NCBI GenBank assembly: GCA_017165825.1
Contig: CM029384.1
Coordinates: 2,592,715 to 2,656,714 of the forward strand
Direction of reading: 5' to 3'
Source of the DNA: Hepsetus odoe
Taxonomy: Eukaryota > Chordata > Actinopteri > Characiformes > Hepsetidae
Length of the DNA: 64,000 nucleotides
Below the pieces are notes generated by a model that searched no databases, had not been told where the DNA came from, and worked only from the letters and a program-made list of their open reading frames with translations. How positions within the stretch are numbered: the stretch's first letter is position 1; every line of letters starts with the position of its first letter. A program made the translations under genes and the position numbers. Positions 1-10,700 of this stretch are shown here, in pieces.

Positions 1-303
1 CGTCCGTGGTGGCATGTCACATTTGTTTGGATGTTGAGGAAAGCTTGGGAAGCGCTCCACACCCTTTATGTGCTGAGGTATGTTGTCAGACAGGTAGAGT
101 GCCTCTCACGGAGAGCAGAAAAGCTGTGGCTTGGTTTCAGTTGAATCTGTGAGGCTTCAGGCAATCAACAGGGGTGAACTATTTTATTATCAAAACTTCA
201 GATATGTGAGCGAGGCTTTTTCTGATTCGCACAAAAGACAACAGTGGGACTTTAGCGCTCAATTATTTCCATTTCCTGATCTGAGGAGCATTTCAGCCTG
301 TAG
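1..303 (+). other. Possible 5' untranslated exon of the Gla-protein gene
   Basis: No coding sequence is visible here. The stretch ends in a good splice-donor match (CTGTAG followed by GTGAGTG, GT at 304-305). It lies about 1.9 kb upstream of the first coding exon of the + strand Gla-protein gene, whose own acceptor at 2191-2192 shows that an upstream non-coding exon must exist. The assignment is inference from position and donor quality only; the transcription start is not visible. Confidence 0.3.
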
Positions 304-1099
304 GTGAGTGCTGAGCCGTTTCTATTTTGACCTTCCCTCACCTGAGGCCTACCTGTTGCTCTCCCTGCCCTGCTTCAGAGAACCTACTTCACCTGACTCT
401 CAGCACAGCTATAGTTTCGATTCTTTAATATCTTATATCAGAGAATTTCCCAACTTCCCAGCAATAAAAGTTGCGGCAAAACATTTTTATGGTTAGTTTA
501 CAAAATGGGCGCACTTGCTGCAGAGAGATGGCAAAACTGGTTTGCTCAGGTTTTAGTGTAGGAAGAAATCCTGCTCGATTTAAAACATGGTTTAATTGTT
601 TTAATTTTTTCAGATTCATAACCACTTCCACTTGGAAAACTGCACAGCCTTCACAATGTTTTTTTAACCATAAAAACTTATATATACTATATATATATAG
701 TCTTGAGCCACTCCTCAATTTTACATATGCTTCCAAAGAGGCTATTCTATTGTATTTTTAATTAATTATTGAGAAACTGTTCTCCAGACCTGAAGGACTA
801 AGTTTTTAGCTCTCATTTCCATTCCAGTTTCTGCACCTGAGCAGTTTTAGGGGATTGTTTTTTTGTTGCTTAAACCATGTAGTGAAGAAACAAGTGCAGA
901 TGATTCCAGATTATAAGGCCAGATATTATTTTACCGCTGATGCTGAAAGCTGATTGGTTGGAACCCCTTTATCTAGAACCTTTAGACACTTTGCAGCCTG
1001 TCACATTAAAGAATTTGTTCCCATTTCTTAAAATGTATTCCACTTGCATCACATTTACGGTAAAAATGTGATGCTCTTAACCAGAGCTGCTTCCATTTG

Positions 1100-1245
1100 C
1101 TCATTACAGGGACAGTCTCCCTGGAGAATATTGGGGTTCAGGGTTTAGCCCAGGGTACTCATGGTAGGGCTAGAGGTGGGATTTGAACCTGCAACCTCTT
1201 GACACATAGGGGAGTACCCGACTACTAGACCACCACCACCCCGTG
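1100..1245 (-). repeat. tRNA-derived SINE, family B, inverted
   Basis: Read on the minus strand, a pol III B-box-like GGTTCAAATCCC is followed by CCAGGGAGACTGTCCCTGTAA. That second segment is shared with the copies at 15585-15765 and 30290-30445. The tRNA-like head and common body mark it as a short interspersed element inserted backwards relative to prrg2. Confidence 0.6.
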
Positions 1246-1289
1246 CAGTTTGAAAGGAATAAAATAGCATATTTTGCAACAACATGTTT

Positions 1290-1880
1290 CCCTTGCAAAA
1301 TAAAAAGAAAAGATGGCTCTGGATGTTTGCACAGTACTATAGGCATAGCAAGTACTATTTAAAGTGTCCTGAAAAAGAAAAAAAACACTGGTGTACTGAG
1401 GGACAAGCATTAATCTGGTCGATCAAGGAAAGCAACAAAGCTGATGACAGACAAATTATGAAAGTGGTAAATCAACAGTTAGTGATTTCATAAACAGCTA
1501 CAACAGAGGTGGAGGTATCACAGTTCACTGTTTACAGAAAAATAAAGAGCAGAAACATAGCAGTCACACCACTATGTACAAAATACTCATCAGCAGAAAG
1601 AATCCAAAAATGAAAACCAGACTGCTTACCCTCAAGGCTCTTAAGAGACAAAGAACAATCTCTACCAGGAAAGGAATGATCCAAAATATTCAAGCTCATC
1701 TGTGAAGCCCAGTGGAGGTAGTGCAATGGCTTGGGCTTGCATGGCTGCTCTAGAACAGACGCCATAAACATCACTGATGCAGCTGAATGAAATCTGAACA
1801 AAAAAATCTGTCAAAGTCATTCCAAGAACTTTATAAGGCAGCAAGTGGTCCAGAACTTCTACTTCTTTCAGATGCTCCTG
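1290..1880 (+). mobile_element. Degenerate Tc1/mariner-like transposon remnant (weak)
   Basis: Around 1690-1760 the + strand can be read as VKPSGGSAMAWACMAA. This resembles the GGGSVMVWGC block of Tc1-type DDE transposases. Stops and frame changes are frequent and no terminal repeats were found, so it is at best a dead fragment. Confidence 0.3.
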
Positions 1881-2047
1881 TTAGGAGCCGCCACAGTGGA
1901 TCTTCTGCTAGAAATATATATGAATTAATTAATTGTAATTATACATAAATGGACTCTCTCTATATACACTGTGTATATCTCCACAGGACCACCAGTGAGC
2001 ATGTATTGTTTGGATTGTGAACCACAGGCACAGCACTGAGATGATAG

Positions 2048-2049
2048 TG

Positions 2050-2073
<24 letters not shown>
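2048..2073. repeat. (GT)n microsatellite
   Basis: Near-perfect GT dinucleotide run about 120 bases upstream of the first coding exon of prrg2. Confidence 0.85.
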
Positions 2074-2080
<7 letters not shown>

Positions 2081-2192
2081 GAATAATGTATGAGCCGTGT
2101 CATTCAAGGTTTCACCATAGCTGTGAAAAGCCTGCTGAGTGCTCTCCTTCAGACTGAATGTACTTCATGTACTCTGTGTATCTTTTGGACAG

Positions 2193-2615
2193 GCAAAATG
2201 CAAGGACTTGCAGAAATATGCTTTTGCATGCTGTCCCTGTTACATCTGGCACAAGCAAGATGCATCTGCAACAGTAACGAAGGTGAATAGAAAATGAATA
2301 TGTATGATCAGTAAAGTGAGCGACTGTATTTGTCCCAGGATGTCTTGTGAAAATTCCCCAGATGGTTGTATTACATGTTTGGAGTCTGGAGTGAATCATG
2401 TGTGCTGTTTGTTCTGTGCTGCTTTGTGCTGCAGTTTTTGTCCATGAGAAATCGGCAGACTCGTTTCTTTCTCGTTCGCTGCTGTACAACAGCTGGGACT
2501 TTGAGTTGATAACGCCTGGCAATCTGGAGAGAGAGTGCTATGAGGAGGTCTGTTCCTACGAGGAGGCCAGGGAGGTGTTTGAGGATGACCAGAAGACGGT
2601 ATGGGGGAAGAAACG

Positions 2616-2649
<34 letters not shown>

Positions 2650-5005
2650 AGGCAGAACAAGCCTGTGAATGTGACATGAGAAAGTGGGTGAAAAAAATGT
2701 TTTCTTTTGATTAGTGTTTTATTTTTGCATCAGAAGTGCATCAATAACAAAGCAGAAAAAGAATAAACCAAATTTATATTTGCAATATAAACAATGCATT
2801 TATTTGCAAAAATGTAAAAAATAAATTGAGAGAAAATCTGGGAATATTAGATACATTTGGGTCCCTATTGACCTCGTGTTTTAGGGACTAGGAAGGTTAT
2901 GGGTTTAAGTCCCAGACCAGTAAGTTACCCTTGAGCAAGGTACCATCCAAAATGCATCCTCTGCTTTTAACCCGCACAGCGTGCTGCAGTGAGCAACCAT
3001 ATCCAGCACCCGTGGAGCAGTGATGAGGACGGTACCTTGCCCAAGGGTACCTCACGGCACCTTCATAGTTAATAAATGGATGGACAGAGAGTAGAGACAT
3101 GTATTTTGACCTGCAGTGGCCCAAAGAGCATTTTACAGGATTCCCGAATAACCAACCAAATACAATCCTGATCCAAAACCTTCTTGTGCTCTTTAGTGCA
3201 GTTCAAAATATATCCACTAGGCGGCGACAATGTATAACTGATCAGCGTGTCAGTGGCCTGTAATCAGCTGTGCACTGTTAAATCACAGGACTGTGGTGAG
3301 GTTTTTACAGCTTTTCCGAAGAAAGAGGTGCTGTTCATGTTATGAAATAACAGACATAAAATTATTTGTTACAAAACATAAACTGAATGTTAAAATAAGA
3401 AAGAAAAATTAAATTTGTGAGTTTTTTCAGGACAGTCCGAATATTGACCTGTAGGTATAGTCGAATGCTTGAAACTCCTGGTTATAGTATTTAATTATTT
3501 TATGCTTCGTTATTCCCCTACAGCAACAATTTTGGAAGAAGTATACACACCAAGATGGTAAGATCTTTTTTGTTTTATCACTCAGACAGTGTTTTCCAGT
3601 CTTGGCCCTTGGATTTTCCCTGCCTCTAGTGCAGTTTCATTGTGGGAGGTTCAAGCACTTTTGAGTTCATGGCAGCAATTATAAAATCTTTTTTTTTTCA
3701 TTCCTTTCTTCTTCCTTTAATATCACACTCCTTTTTTTGAATGGTCTGAATCACACAATAGCACATGAAACACAGCAGGTACATGTCAAGACCTGGGTTT
3801 AACACTGGGTTCACTTTTTTTTTATAATTAAAGAGATATTATAATATAGAAAGAGTTTCAGAAAAGTAGTCAAACTAAGGTGATAGAAAACTAAGCTTGC
3901 ATGTTTCAAACCAGTGTGATTTTTGACAGAGACGCAAACGCAACGAGGGCTGATCTCATTTACATACATAAGTATTAAGAATTACATAAGAATTACAGTT
4001 ATTCTGCATGATAAACAGGGGTTGCTATGGTCATTTGAACATGCATTATGACTGTTTGTGATGCATAATGCCACACCAATACAAACATTTAGAGTATAGG
4101 GTCCTCAAAGGAGAAATCAAAGATGTCAAAAGTGTAAGAAAAGGTCTCTAATAAAGTGGAAGCAGAAAAACAGAGATTAAAAAGCTGAAAGTCCAAGTCC
4201 CTTGGGACTTGGGGAATGATGCATCAGTAGCACCATAAAAATGAACCTTAAAATTTAGGCGTATTGGCACATTCTCATGCGTGCAGGGCATGGAAACTAA
4301 GGGCCATAACTGGGACTAGATTGTTTGTGTGACTCATGTGGTCCATCAGTGTGACATAATGGCTGATCCAGGGTGTGAGTGAAGCAGCTCAAGTCACTGT
4401 CTGTGATTCAGCATTGCAGTCAGTACTGCGTTGCTGGTGGGAACTCCCAGTTGGTTCGTTAAAGTGTATCAACAGATGATTTCTCTGCTTGATCAGGATC
4501 CTCTGTCAGTGTGGATGTGCCGAGTCTGGTGTCTGGGATTTTGGCAGCTGTGATCTTATTGGTCATAGCCATTGTGCTTGGCTGCTACTGTTACAAGAAC
4601 AAGAGAAAAGCCAGTCAAGGTCATGGGTGAGTGAGTGTGTAAAACATCTGGTCTTAATAAGAAGAGACACTTCACTTCTACGATTCCTCATTTAAAGCCT
4701 AACTTCTGTAACCCAAAAAAATTGCTCATTTGATTTGAAGGATTTTAAGCATCACTTGCTTAACTTAGGTTATTCCATAAATTATTCAATATATACACTC
4801 ATCTTACACACACGTGCACACAAATGCACACAGAAACATACATATAAACATTTAGCAACTTATGAATTTTATTATTTCAGCAAATAAACAATAACTGAGC
4901 ATTAAATGTGCAGAGATGTGTCTAAATTCCTGTTCAAACTGAGGTCAATTGAAACCGGTGGTCCAAAACCTCACATTTAAATAGACTTGCTTTTCCTTAC
5001 ATTTG

Positions 5006-5097
<92 letters not shown>

Positions 5098-5201
5098 CTC
5101 ATATTGGTAAAATGTATGATGATGAAAGTTTTTATTAAAACAAACTTTTGTCTGTGTGTGTGTTTGCATGTGTGTGCGTGTGTGTGAGATAGAGAGAGAG
5201 T

Positions 5202-5233
<32 letters not shown>

Positions 5234-6141
5234 TCATCAGTCACTGTCCCCAGTCTGTGTATGTGTCTCATTGTGTCACCTTGTCTCACCTTCTTTCCTG
5301 TTACTACACCTTCACCACAGCGTTCCTCATGGGCCTCAAGTGCCAGAGCTGCATCCTTTGTCTAACGTTGCTGCTCCAGGATTGCCGTCCTACAACGACG
5401 CGCTGGGCTGCAGCGGACAGTATGATGCACCTCCACCACCCTACTCCGGGTAACACTGCCATTCTTTGCATTTTTTTTATACAATGCTGCTGTATTAACA
5501 ATATTGCATCTTCTTTTCTGATTATTTTTATTTACAAAAAAAAAAAAAAAAAAAAAAGCAGCTGCTCTTTATATGAATGTAACATTTGAGAACGGTTCTG
5601 AATGAATTGGACAATTGATTGTTACAATTACACACATTTTTTCCTGCTAAAGTTTCTGGAGAAGCAAGAATTCTTTCAGTGACAATATACAGGACGCTGA
5701 AGGGGAAGATCAGAATTTCTGCATCAGCCTTTCTGAATGCTTAGATGTGAAATGGTTCATTAAAGGGTTGTGTTTGTCTTTTGTGCACTTGCTGATAATA
5801 TTGTGTCCTTTTTGTCATTTTCCATAGAGAGACACCTTCTGCACCTCCAGTCCAGCTGAGTGAGGAGTGAGAGTCGAAGATGAAAAATCTCCAGCAGGAA
5901 ACTTCAGGGCTCTGGGTTGAATGATAAAATGGGGATTTGTATATAGATCAGCTGATTAAACGCCTGTAACAGCTGTAAAACCATAAAGCAACAGCTGTAT
6001 TTCAGTCTTATTTATTCTCTGTGCTAACTTCATATATTTCAGTGTTTGATTTTAATGTTTTATTTGTGCTTTAAAACTTTTACTTTTCCCTGATATGGAC
6101 ATGTCAAAGAACAGCTGTGTTGTGTGTTATATTTTAATAAA
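2193..6141 (+). CDS. prrg2: Proline-rich Gla transmembrane protein, PRRG2-like (complete)
   Basis: Single-pass membrane protein with a vitamin K-dependent Gla domain outside and a PPxY-bearing tail inside; it is thought to bind WW-domain proteins. Coding exons: 2198-2282, 2435-2598, 3524-3557, 4497-4626, 5321-5449, 5828-5870. They sum to 585 bases (194 residues), all GT-AG with consistent phases. The start ATG (2198) begins a hydrophobic signal peptide. Exon 2 carries the propeptide and Gla core (SWDFELITPGNLERECYEEV). Exon 3 carries the conserved FWKKY. Exon 4 carries one membrane helix (about 20 apolar residues, then basic YKNKRKAS). Exon 5 carries LPSYNDAL and PPPPY. The length fits PRRG2 better than the longer PRRG1, 3 and 4, and adjacency to prr12 matches human PRRG2. 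An AATAAA lies at 6136-6141. The paralogue call rests on length and synteny. Confidence 0.9.
2435..2598 (+). CDS. prrg2: prrg2 exon 2: propeptide and Gla domain
   Basis: This exon encodes the whole gamma-carboxylation region: the propeptide (FVHEKSADSFLSRSLLYN) running into SWDFE. Next come the paired glutamates ERE, the disulfide-loop cysteines C-YEEV-C and the following EEAREVFED helix. The eleven or so glutamates are the expected substrates of gamma-glutamyl carboxylase, giving calcium-dependent phospholipid binding. A (GT)n run starts about 20 bases beyond the donor. Confidence 0.9.
2599..3523 (+). other. prrg2 intron 2 with (GT)n and SINE
   Basis: Contains a (GT)n run at about 2617-2648 and a family A tRNA-derived SINE at about 2868-3075. 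No further exon is seen. Confidence 0.6.
2868..3075 (+). repeat. tRNA-derived SINE, family A, copy 1
   Basis: Shares GGGACTA, a B-box-like GGTTTAAGTCCCAGACCAGT and TTGAGCAAGGTACC with copies near 21233, 31503, 30545 (inverted), 42745 (inverted) and 45835 (inverted). Contains the body motif GCAGTGA followed by GAGGACGGTACCTTGC. Non-autonomous, mobilised by a partner LINE. Confidence 0.7.
5006..5097. repeat. Long (GT)n microsatellite
   Basis: About 45 uninterrupted GT units in prrg2 intron 4, followed after 60 bases by GTGT-rich and (GA)n sequence at 5148-5232. Likely hypervariable. Confidence 0.9.
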
Positions 6142-6189
6142 CCCGAATTCATTTCACAGGTCTGACTGTTAAATACGCAGCATTTCATT

Positions 6190-6405
6190 TCCAGTCTGTG
6201 TTCAGGCAGTCCCGGCCCCTCCTGCGCTCTGATTGGCTCACGTGGCTCGGCGTCCTGCGCTTGGCTTGTCTAGTAGTTTATATCCATTGGCGGATTGCGT
6301 GCGAGCGTGAAGAAGTGGCCAATCAGATTGCAGAGGGGCGTGGCTTGGTCGTGTATTTGTGCGGGGGAACAACAACGCAGGCGGCAGCAATGAGCACTTT
6401 ATACG

Positions 6406-6454
<49 letters not shown>

Positions 6455-6600
6455 TGTGTGTGTGTGTGAGAGAGAGCGCGAGAGAAGGGGGAGTCACGCA
6501 AAAAATGGCGTCTCCACAGCAGAAATATGAAAAAATATATTTCATTGCATTCTCATTCTCACGCTGGCAAAGTCTCGCGAGATTAACGGTGCAATACATT
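6190..6600 (+). promoter_or_regulatory. Putative prr12 promoter: CCAAT boxes, E-box, CGCG element
   Basis: Starts just 50 bases after the prrg2 poly(A) signal. Visible motifs: inverted CCAAT boxes at about 6231 (GATTGG) and 6285 (CATTGG), a direct CCAAT at 6319-6323, CACGTG at 6239-6244, and a perfect TCTCGCGAGA at 6573-6582. The first group are known NF-Y and USF/bHLH sites. TCTCGCGAGA is the element bound by BANP at CpG-island promoters. A (GT)n run (6406-6470) splits the region. Assignment to prr12 follows from orientation and distance (first codon at 7465). It is not known where transcription starts. Confidence 0.5.
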
Positions 6601-7024
6601 AGTAAGAAAATATTTTTTCTTATCTTTGGCTAATATATATATATATAAATATATATTTTTTAAAAAAATCAAATAATATCAAATCATGTCCAAAAATATA
6701 TATATATATGTATATATATTGTGTGTGCGTAATTTTGATGGGATGCAACAGCTGCCACAAAAAAGTAAATAAATGAATAAAATAATTAATAAAATGATTA
6801 AATAAAATAGGAAACTAAATGTTGTTGGATTCGTTGTTGTTTTTTTATTGTTATTTATTATTTACTGTTGCCTCGCAGGCTGAATGTGTTGCAATACAGA
6901 GAGAAAGAAAAAAAGGGGGGGGGGGTCGGAAATAAAAACGAGCGCGAGGCTCTGGCGCGTGTGTGTAAATGTGTACGTGTGTGAGCGCGCTCGCGCGCGT
7001 GCACGAGCATCCAGCCTCGCTGCT

Positions 7025-7074
<50 letters not shown>

Positions 7075-7464
7075 ATAGGCGTTGAAATATACAGAGGGGA
7101 GTAAGAAGCTGATTTTTTGGTGGTTTCAGCCCCGCGCACTCTCTCCACCTCCTCCCACCCTCCTCCTCCCATGTACCTTCCATGTAACCCCTCCTCACTC
7201 CATCCCCCTCCTCCTCCTTCTCCTCCTCCACCCCTCCGAGCTGCTCCCATTCTTGAGGACTTGCATGTGAAACGGGGGAGATAAACAGACGTGCGGAGCG
7301 CCGAGGAAAGGACAAGGGGAGAGAGAGAGAGAGTGTGTGTGTGTGAGTGAGAGAGAGAGAGAGACGGTGCATTAGAATTTAGGCAACAACCTCCCTCCCC
7401 TCTCCTCCTCCTCCCCCCTCCCTTGTCTATCTCTCCATCTTCATCCCTCGTTCTTTTTTCTTTA
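6601..7464 (+). other. Upstream region / 5' leader of prr12
   Basis: AT-rich for the first 250 bases, then GC-rich and pyrimidine-rich with a (CT)n run at about 7030-7074, a CGCGCTCGCGCGCG cluster near 6985, and (GA)n/(GT)n near 7320-7365. No open frame joins to prr12 other than the ATG at 7465. Probably 5' untranslated leader and proximal promoter. Confidence 0.4.
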
Positions 7465-7725
7465 ATGGATAGGAATTATCCTGGCACAGGATTCGGTGAT
7501 CTGGGCGCAGGAACGGGATGGAGTTACGAGAGATCAGCGAAGGCAAGGTAAGGGCGTGCAGGCGAGAAGGTTGGGGGTGGATGTCTATTCTATTCCTCCT
7601 TTTTCTTCTTCTTTTTCACCCCTCGTGCATGGGGGGCTGCAACAATGCATGCAGGCCTGCAAAACTCACTCAACACTGATTATGGGTCCAGGTTATTGTC
7701 ATTACGAGCGAGGAGGAGGAGGAGG

Positions 7726-7760
<35 letters not shown>

Positions 7761-10700
7761 TGTGTGCGTGTGTGTTGGGGGGTGTCTTGGAAAATGCAAG
7801 GAATGCGATTGAGAGTTAATGCGTGATAGTGAAGGTAGACTGAGACTGAGACAGAGGAGAAAAAAAAGAGGGGCGAAAAAGGGGGATGGGACAGCTGAAG
7901 GTAGCTTTTAGGGGCTGTATCCTAAAAAGGAATGCACAAAAAAATACACGCAATGCATCCTGCGCTGGAAGGCTCAAAGTGTTTGTGCCAAAGGCGTGCA
8001 ATGAGCTCGCGCTCGATTTATGACACGCCGTTGACAAAGCGCTGTTTTATTTGGCATGTCGTCCGAAGAGGGGGGCAAGGCGGGTGGTTTAGCTGCTGTA
8101 CGCTGTGGCTAAAATGCTTCTGGGCCTGTGGGAGAAACAGGGCAGTTTTTGGCAAATAAATTGCCATGAAAGAGTCAGCTCACTGCAGAAATGCTGGAAG
8201 CTTCTTCGCAAAGCTTTCGTTCTGTGTGGCCCTGTGTGTTTTGCACGCTGGCTCTCTGCACGGGTTAGCCCCTTTCCTTAGCATCCATCAGACATGCTGG
8301 ACTGCAATGCAACATGGTCTGCTTTGTGCTTTTGGACCGGTTTTACGCCCCCCCACCTACCCCCACCTCCCCATCACATCGAGCAGGTATAGCTGTGTCA
8401 CCTGGCCAGGTGATTAGGCACGGAGGGGATTTACGTCCCTTCACTGCACATGTGGGTTTTCTGCTGCTCAGTGGACTCACTCTGTCAGGCGGAGACGCCG
8501 CGCGTGCACCCGCTTTGGATATTCATTAAATTCCTGGACTAAAGTGCTGGTATGCCGAGACTTCCTGCAGCACCGCGAGCCAGAAACAGCCCCTGCGCGT
8601 GCAGCCACCCCGTGCTCCCACGGAGAGGCTTCGTTTTTCGGCGCTTAAGCCAAGCCTGCCGGTGTGAATGTAGGTCTAGGTGTAGAAATGCGAGCGCGCC
8701 GTACTCTCGCGGCCTACTTACAGTTCAAAGGCGCGCGGCACGTTAGCAGTCGCCCTGACAACGGGATCAATCAGAGCAGCGCGCGGCGCAGGACGCAGCC
8801 TTCGCATCAGATGCCTTGGTGCCATAGAAATAGCCCGGTTCACCACGGAGTGTCCCAGTAGAAACACTAATGATGCTATTTTTATATACGTATATACTAT
8901 AATAATAATAATAATAATAATAATAATGTAACCACCAGTTACATCAGTGCAATAAATGACCATCATTGACTGTAAAGGTTACAGCTTGTTTGCTGGTATG
9001 ATCATCATACAATAACGTGTAGATGATCTTCGATGTCTCAAATCTCATTCACATTCACTTTTCGCCATCTGGGGAAATAAATCAATCTGACTATTATTGT
9101 GCTTGTTATTATTAATATCCCTGCTGTAATTAATATTCATCTATTCCTGAGCAGGAACCTTTCAGCGCTGTTAGGGTGAAAGGTTGAGAAACACCCTGGT
9201 CAGGTCACCTGTCCAGCACAAGCACACTCACTCAGTCACACCTTTGGGGCAATTTAATATCTACCTGGCATGGGTGCCTTTGGGCCAGAGAAAACCTTGT
9301 GGAAAACATGTAAACATCATACAGGATTCACCCAGGGCATCCCACCTGAAAATCAAACCCAGGACTGCCTTGCTCGGAGGTGGCAGCTTGGTACCGTGCT
9401 GCCCTTACAAAATATTTTTTGAATTATCGAATAGCATTGTTACTGTTAGATTTTTGCTAACCCGTCATTGTTTTCATCCATAGACTTCTTAAACAATCTG
9501 TTTGAATATTAGATGCCGTTTGCCATGAAGAAGTTCTGCAATGTCATGTTTTTTTATCACTACCTTGAGCCATCTCTTGCATTAGACTTTAGGACTGGGA
9601 CCTGCCAGCATTATGCGGGCAGTAGTTTTGCCATATCATGGAAAACAACAAGTTCCTCTTTATTGATGTAGCACCTCATCATTTCTTTGTTTTTGTGATA
9701 TCAAAGAGAGCAGTCCGTCTAGAATATAGCTCCCTCATCAGCTTACAACAGTTTAGATTCACCCGTTCATGTTGAGACTATGGAGGAGTTTTTCAGCCTG
9801 GATTGTAACCTCTGCAGGGTGCAGGTCTGTGTAGTAGAAGCTAGATACTGGTTTTGGATCAAGCGTACCATCTGCGTGGGATTGTTTTTTTGTCCAGGGA
9901 ATAGGAATGCACCAGGGTGCAAAAGATCAGCTGGCTGTGCCATGTTGTGTTGGTTGATCGGACCGGGTAAGACTGCTGGTGTTCTTTCTTTACCTGGTAC
10001 GCACTCCTTAATCAGCCCCTTTCCTGTACACTCTGCCCAATGGCTCCTGGGCTGTTGGATAGTTTACGATTGTCTTTCTGAGTCAAGGGCATCTCTCACA
10101 GTACAGGCAGATTGATGGCACCCCGGATTCTTAATGAACAATTCTTACTTAAGGCATCGGACAAGCCTCGGCACCGCTGTGCAGGAGCCTGAGAGCTTTC
10201 TGAGTGAGATGAAATGAAATGAAATTGAATCTCTCCTCTTTTAGTTTTGGGGAAGAAGTTGTAATTGTTTTTTTTGTTTGTTTTGTTTTGATTTGAATTA
10301 ATATTATTTCAGAGCAAGAGCGCTGTTCTGGGACTATACATGTCCCTCCATTAGGCTGCGATGAAACACACTGAAGTATTAAATGAATATGAAATGAAGT
10401 GAAATAAAAAGAAATGGATTTTTTTTCCCTCTGTCAGTGTTTTCCCAGTACTTATTCAAACAGGGACATCTTAGCATTATGCGTGAAGTAACTGAATGCA
10501 AAGATACAACACCTCTAACCTGATAATGCCATGATTCACCAGATTCCTGCAGAACGTTTTTTTTCTTTTATTCGCTGCTGCCCAGGAGAAATAAGGTTTG
10601 GTCGTGAAGAAAAAAAAACAGACTCACCTTGATTAACACTGTTACCGTTACCCATTGTGACAGCATCACAGTTTTGGCCCAGGAATTTTGGATTTGAAGT

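Larger units (their letters stand above)
304..2192. other. Presumed first intron of prrg2, repeat-rich
   Basis: No supported gene lies in this interval. It holds an inverted tRNA-derived SINE (about 1100-1245), a degenerate transposase-like stretch (about 1290-1880) and a (GT)n run at 2048-2073. The rest is AT-rich sequence without recognisable coding potential. Confidence 0.5.

Noticed and set aside
2868..3075. tRNA genes at the A-box/B-box-like sequences
   Set aside because: No complete cloverleaf can be drawn, the anticodon arm is degenerate, and the sequences recur as dispersed repeats with a common non-tRNA body: they are SINEs.
4987..5289. Long open frames through GT/CA and GA repeats (also near 6400, 41980, 44490-45690, 53080)
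   Set aside because: These are simple-repeat translations (Val-Cys, Thr-His, Leu-Ser, Glu-Arg) with no conserved domain. The 349-codon frame at 44490 only reads through the compound (CT)n repeat and crosses true ric8 exons on the other strand.
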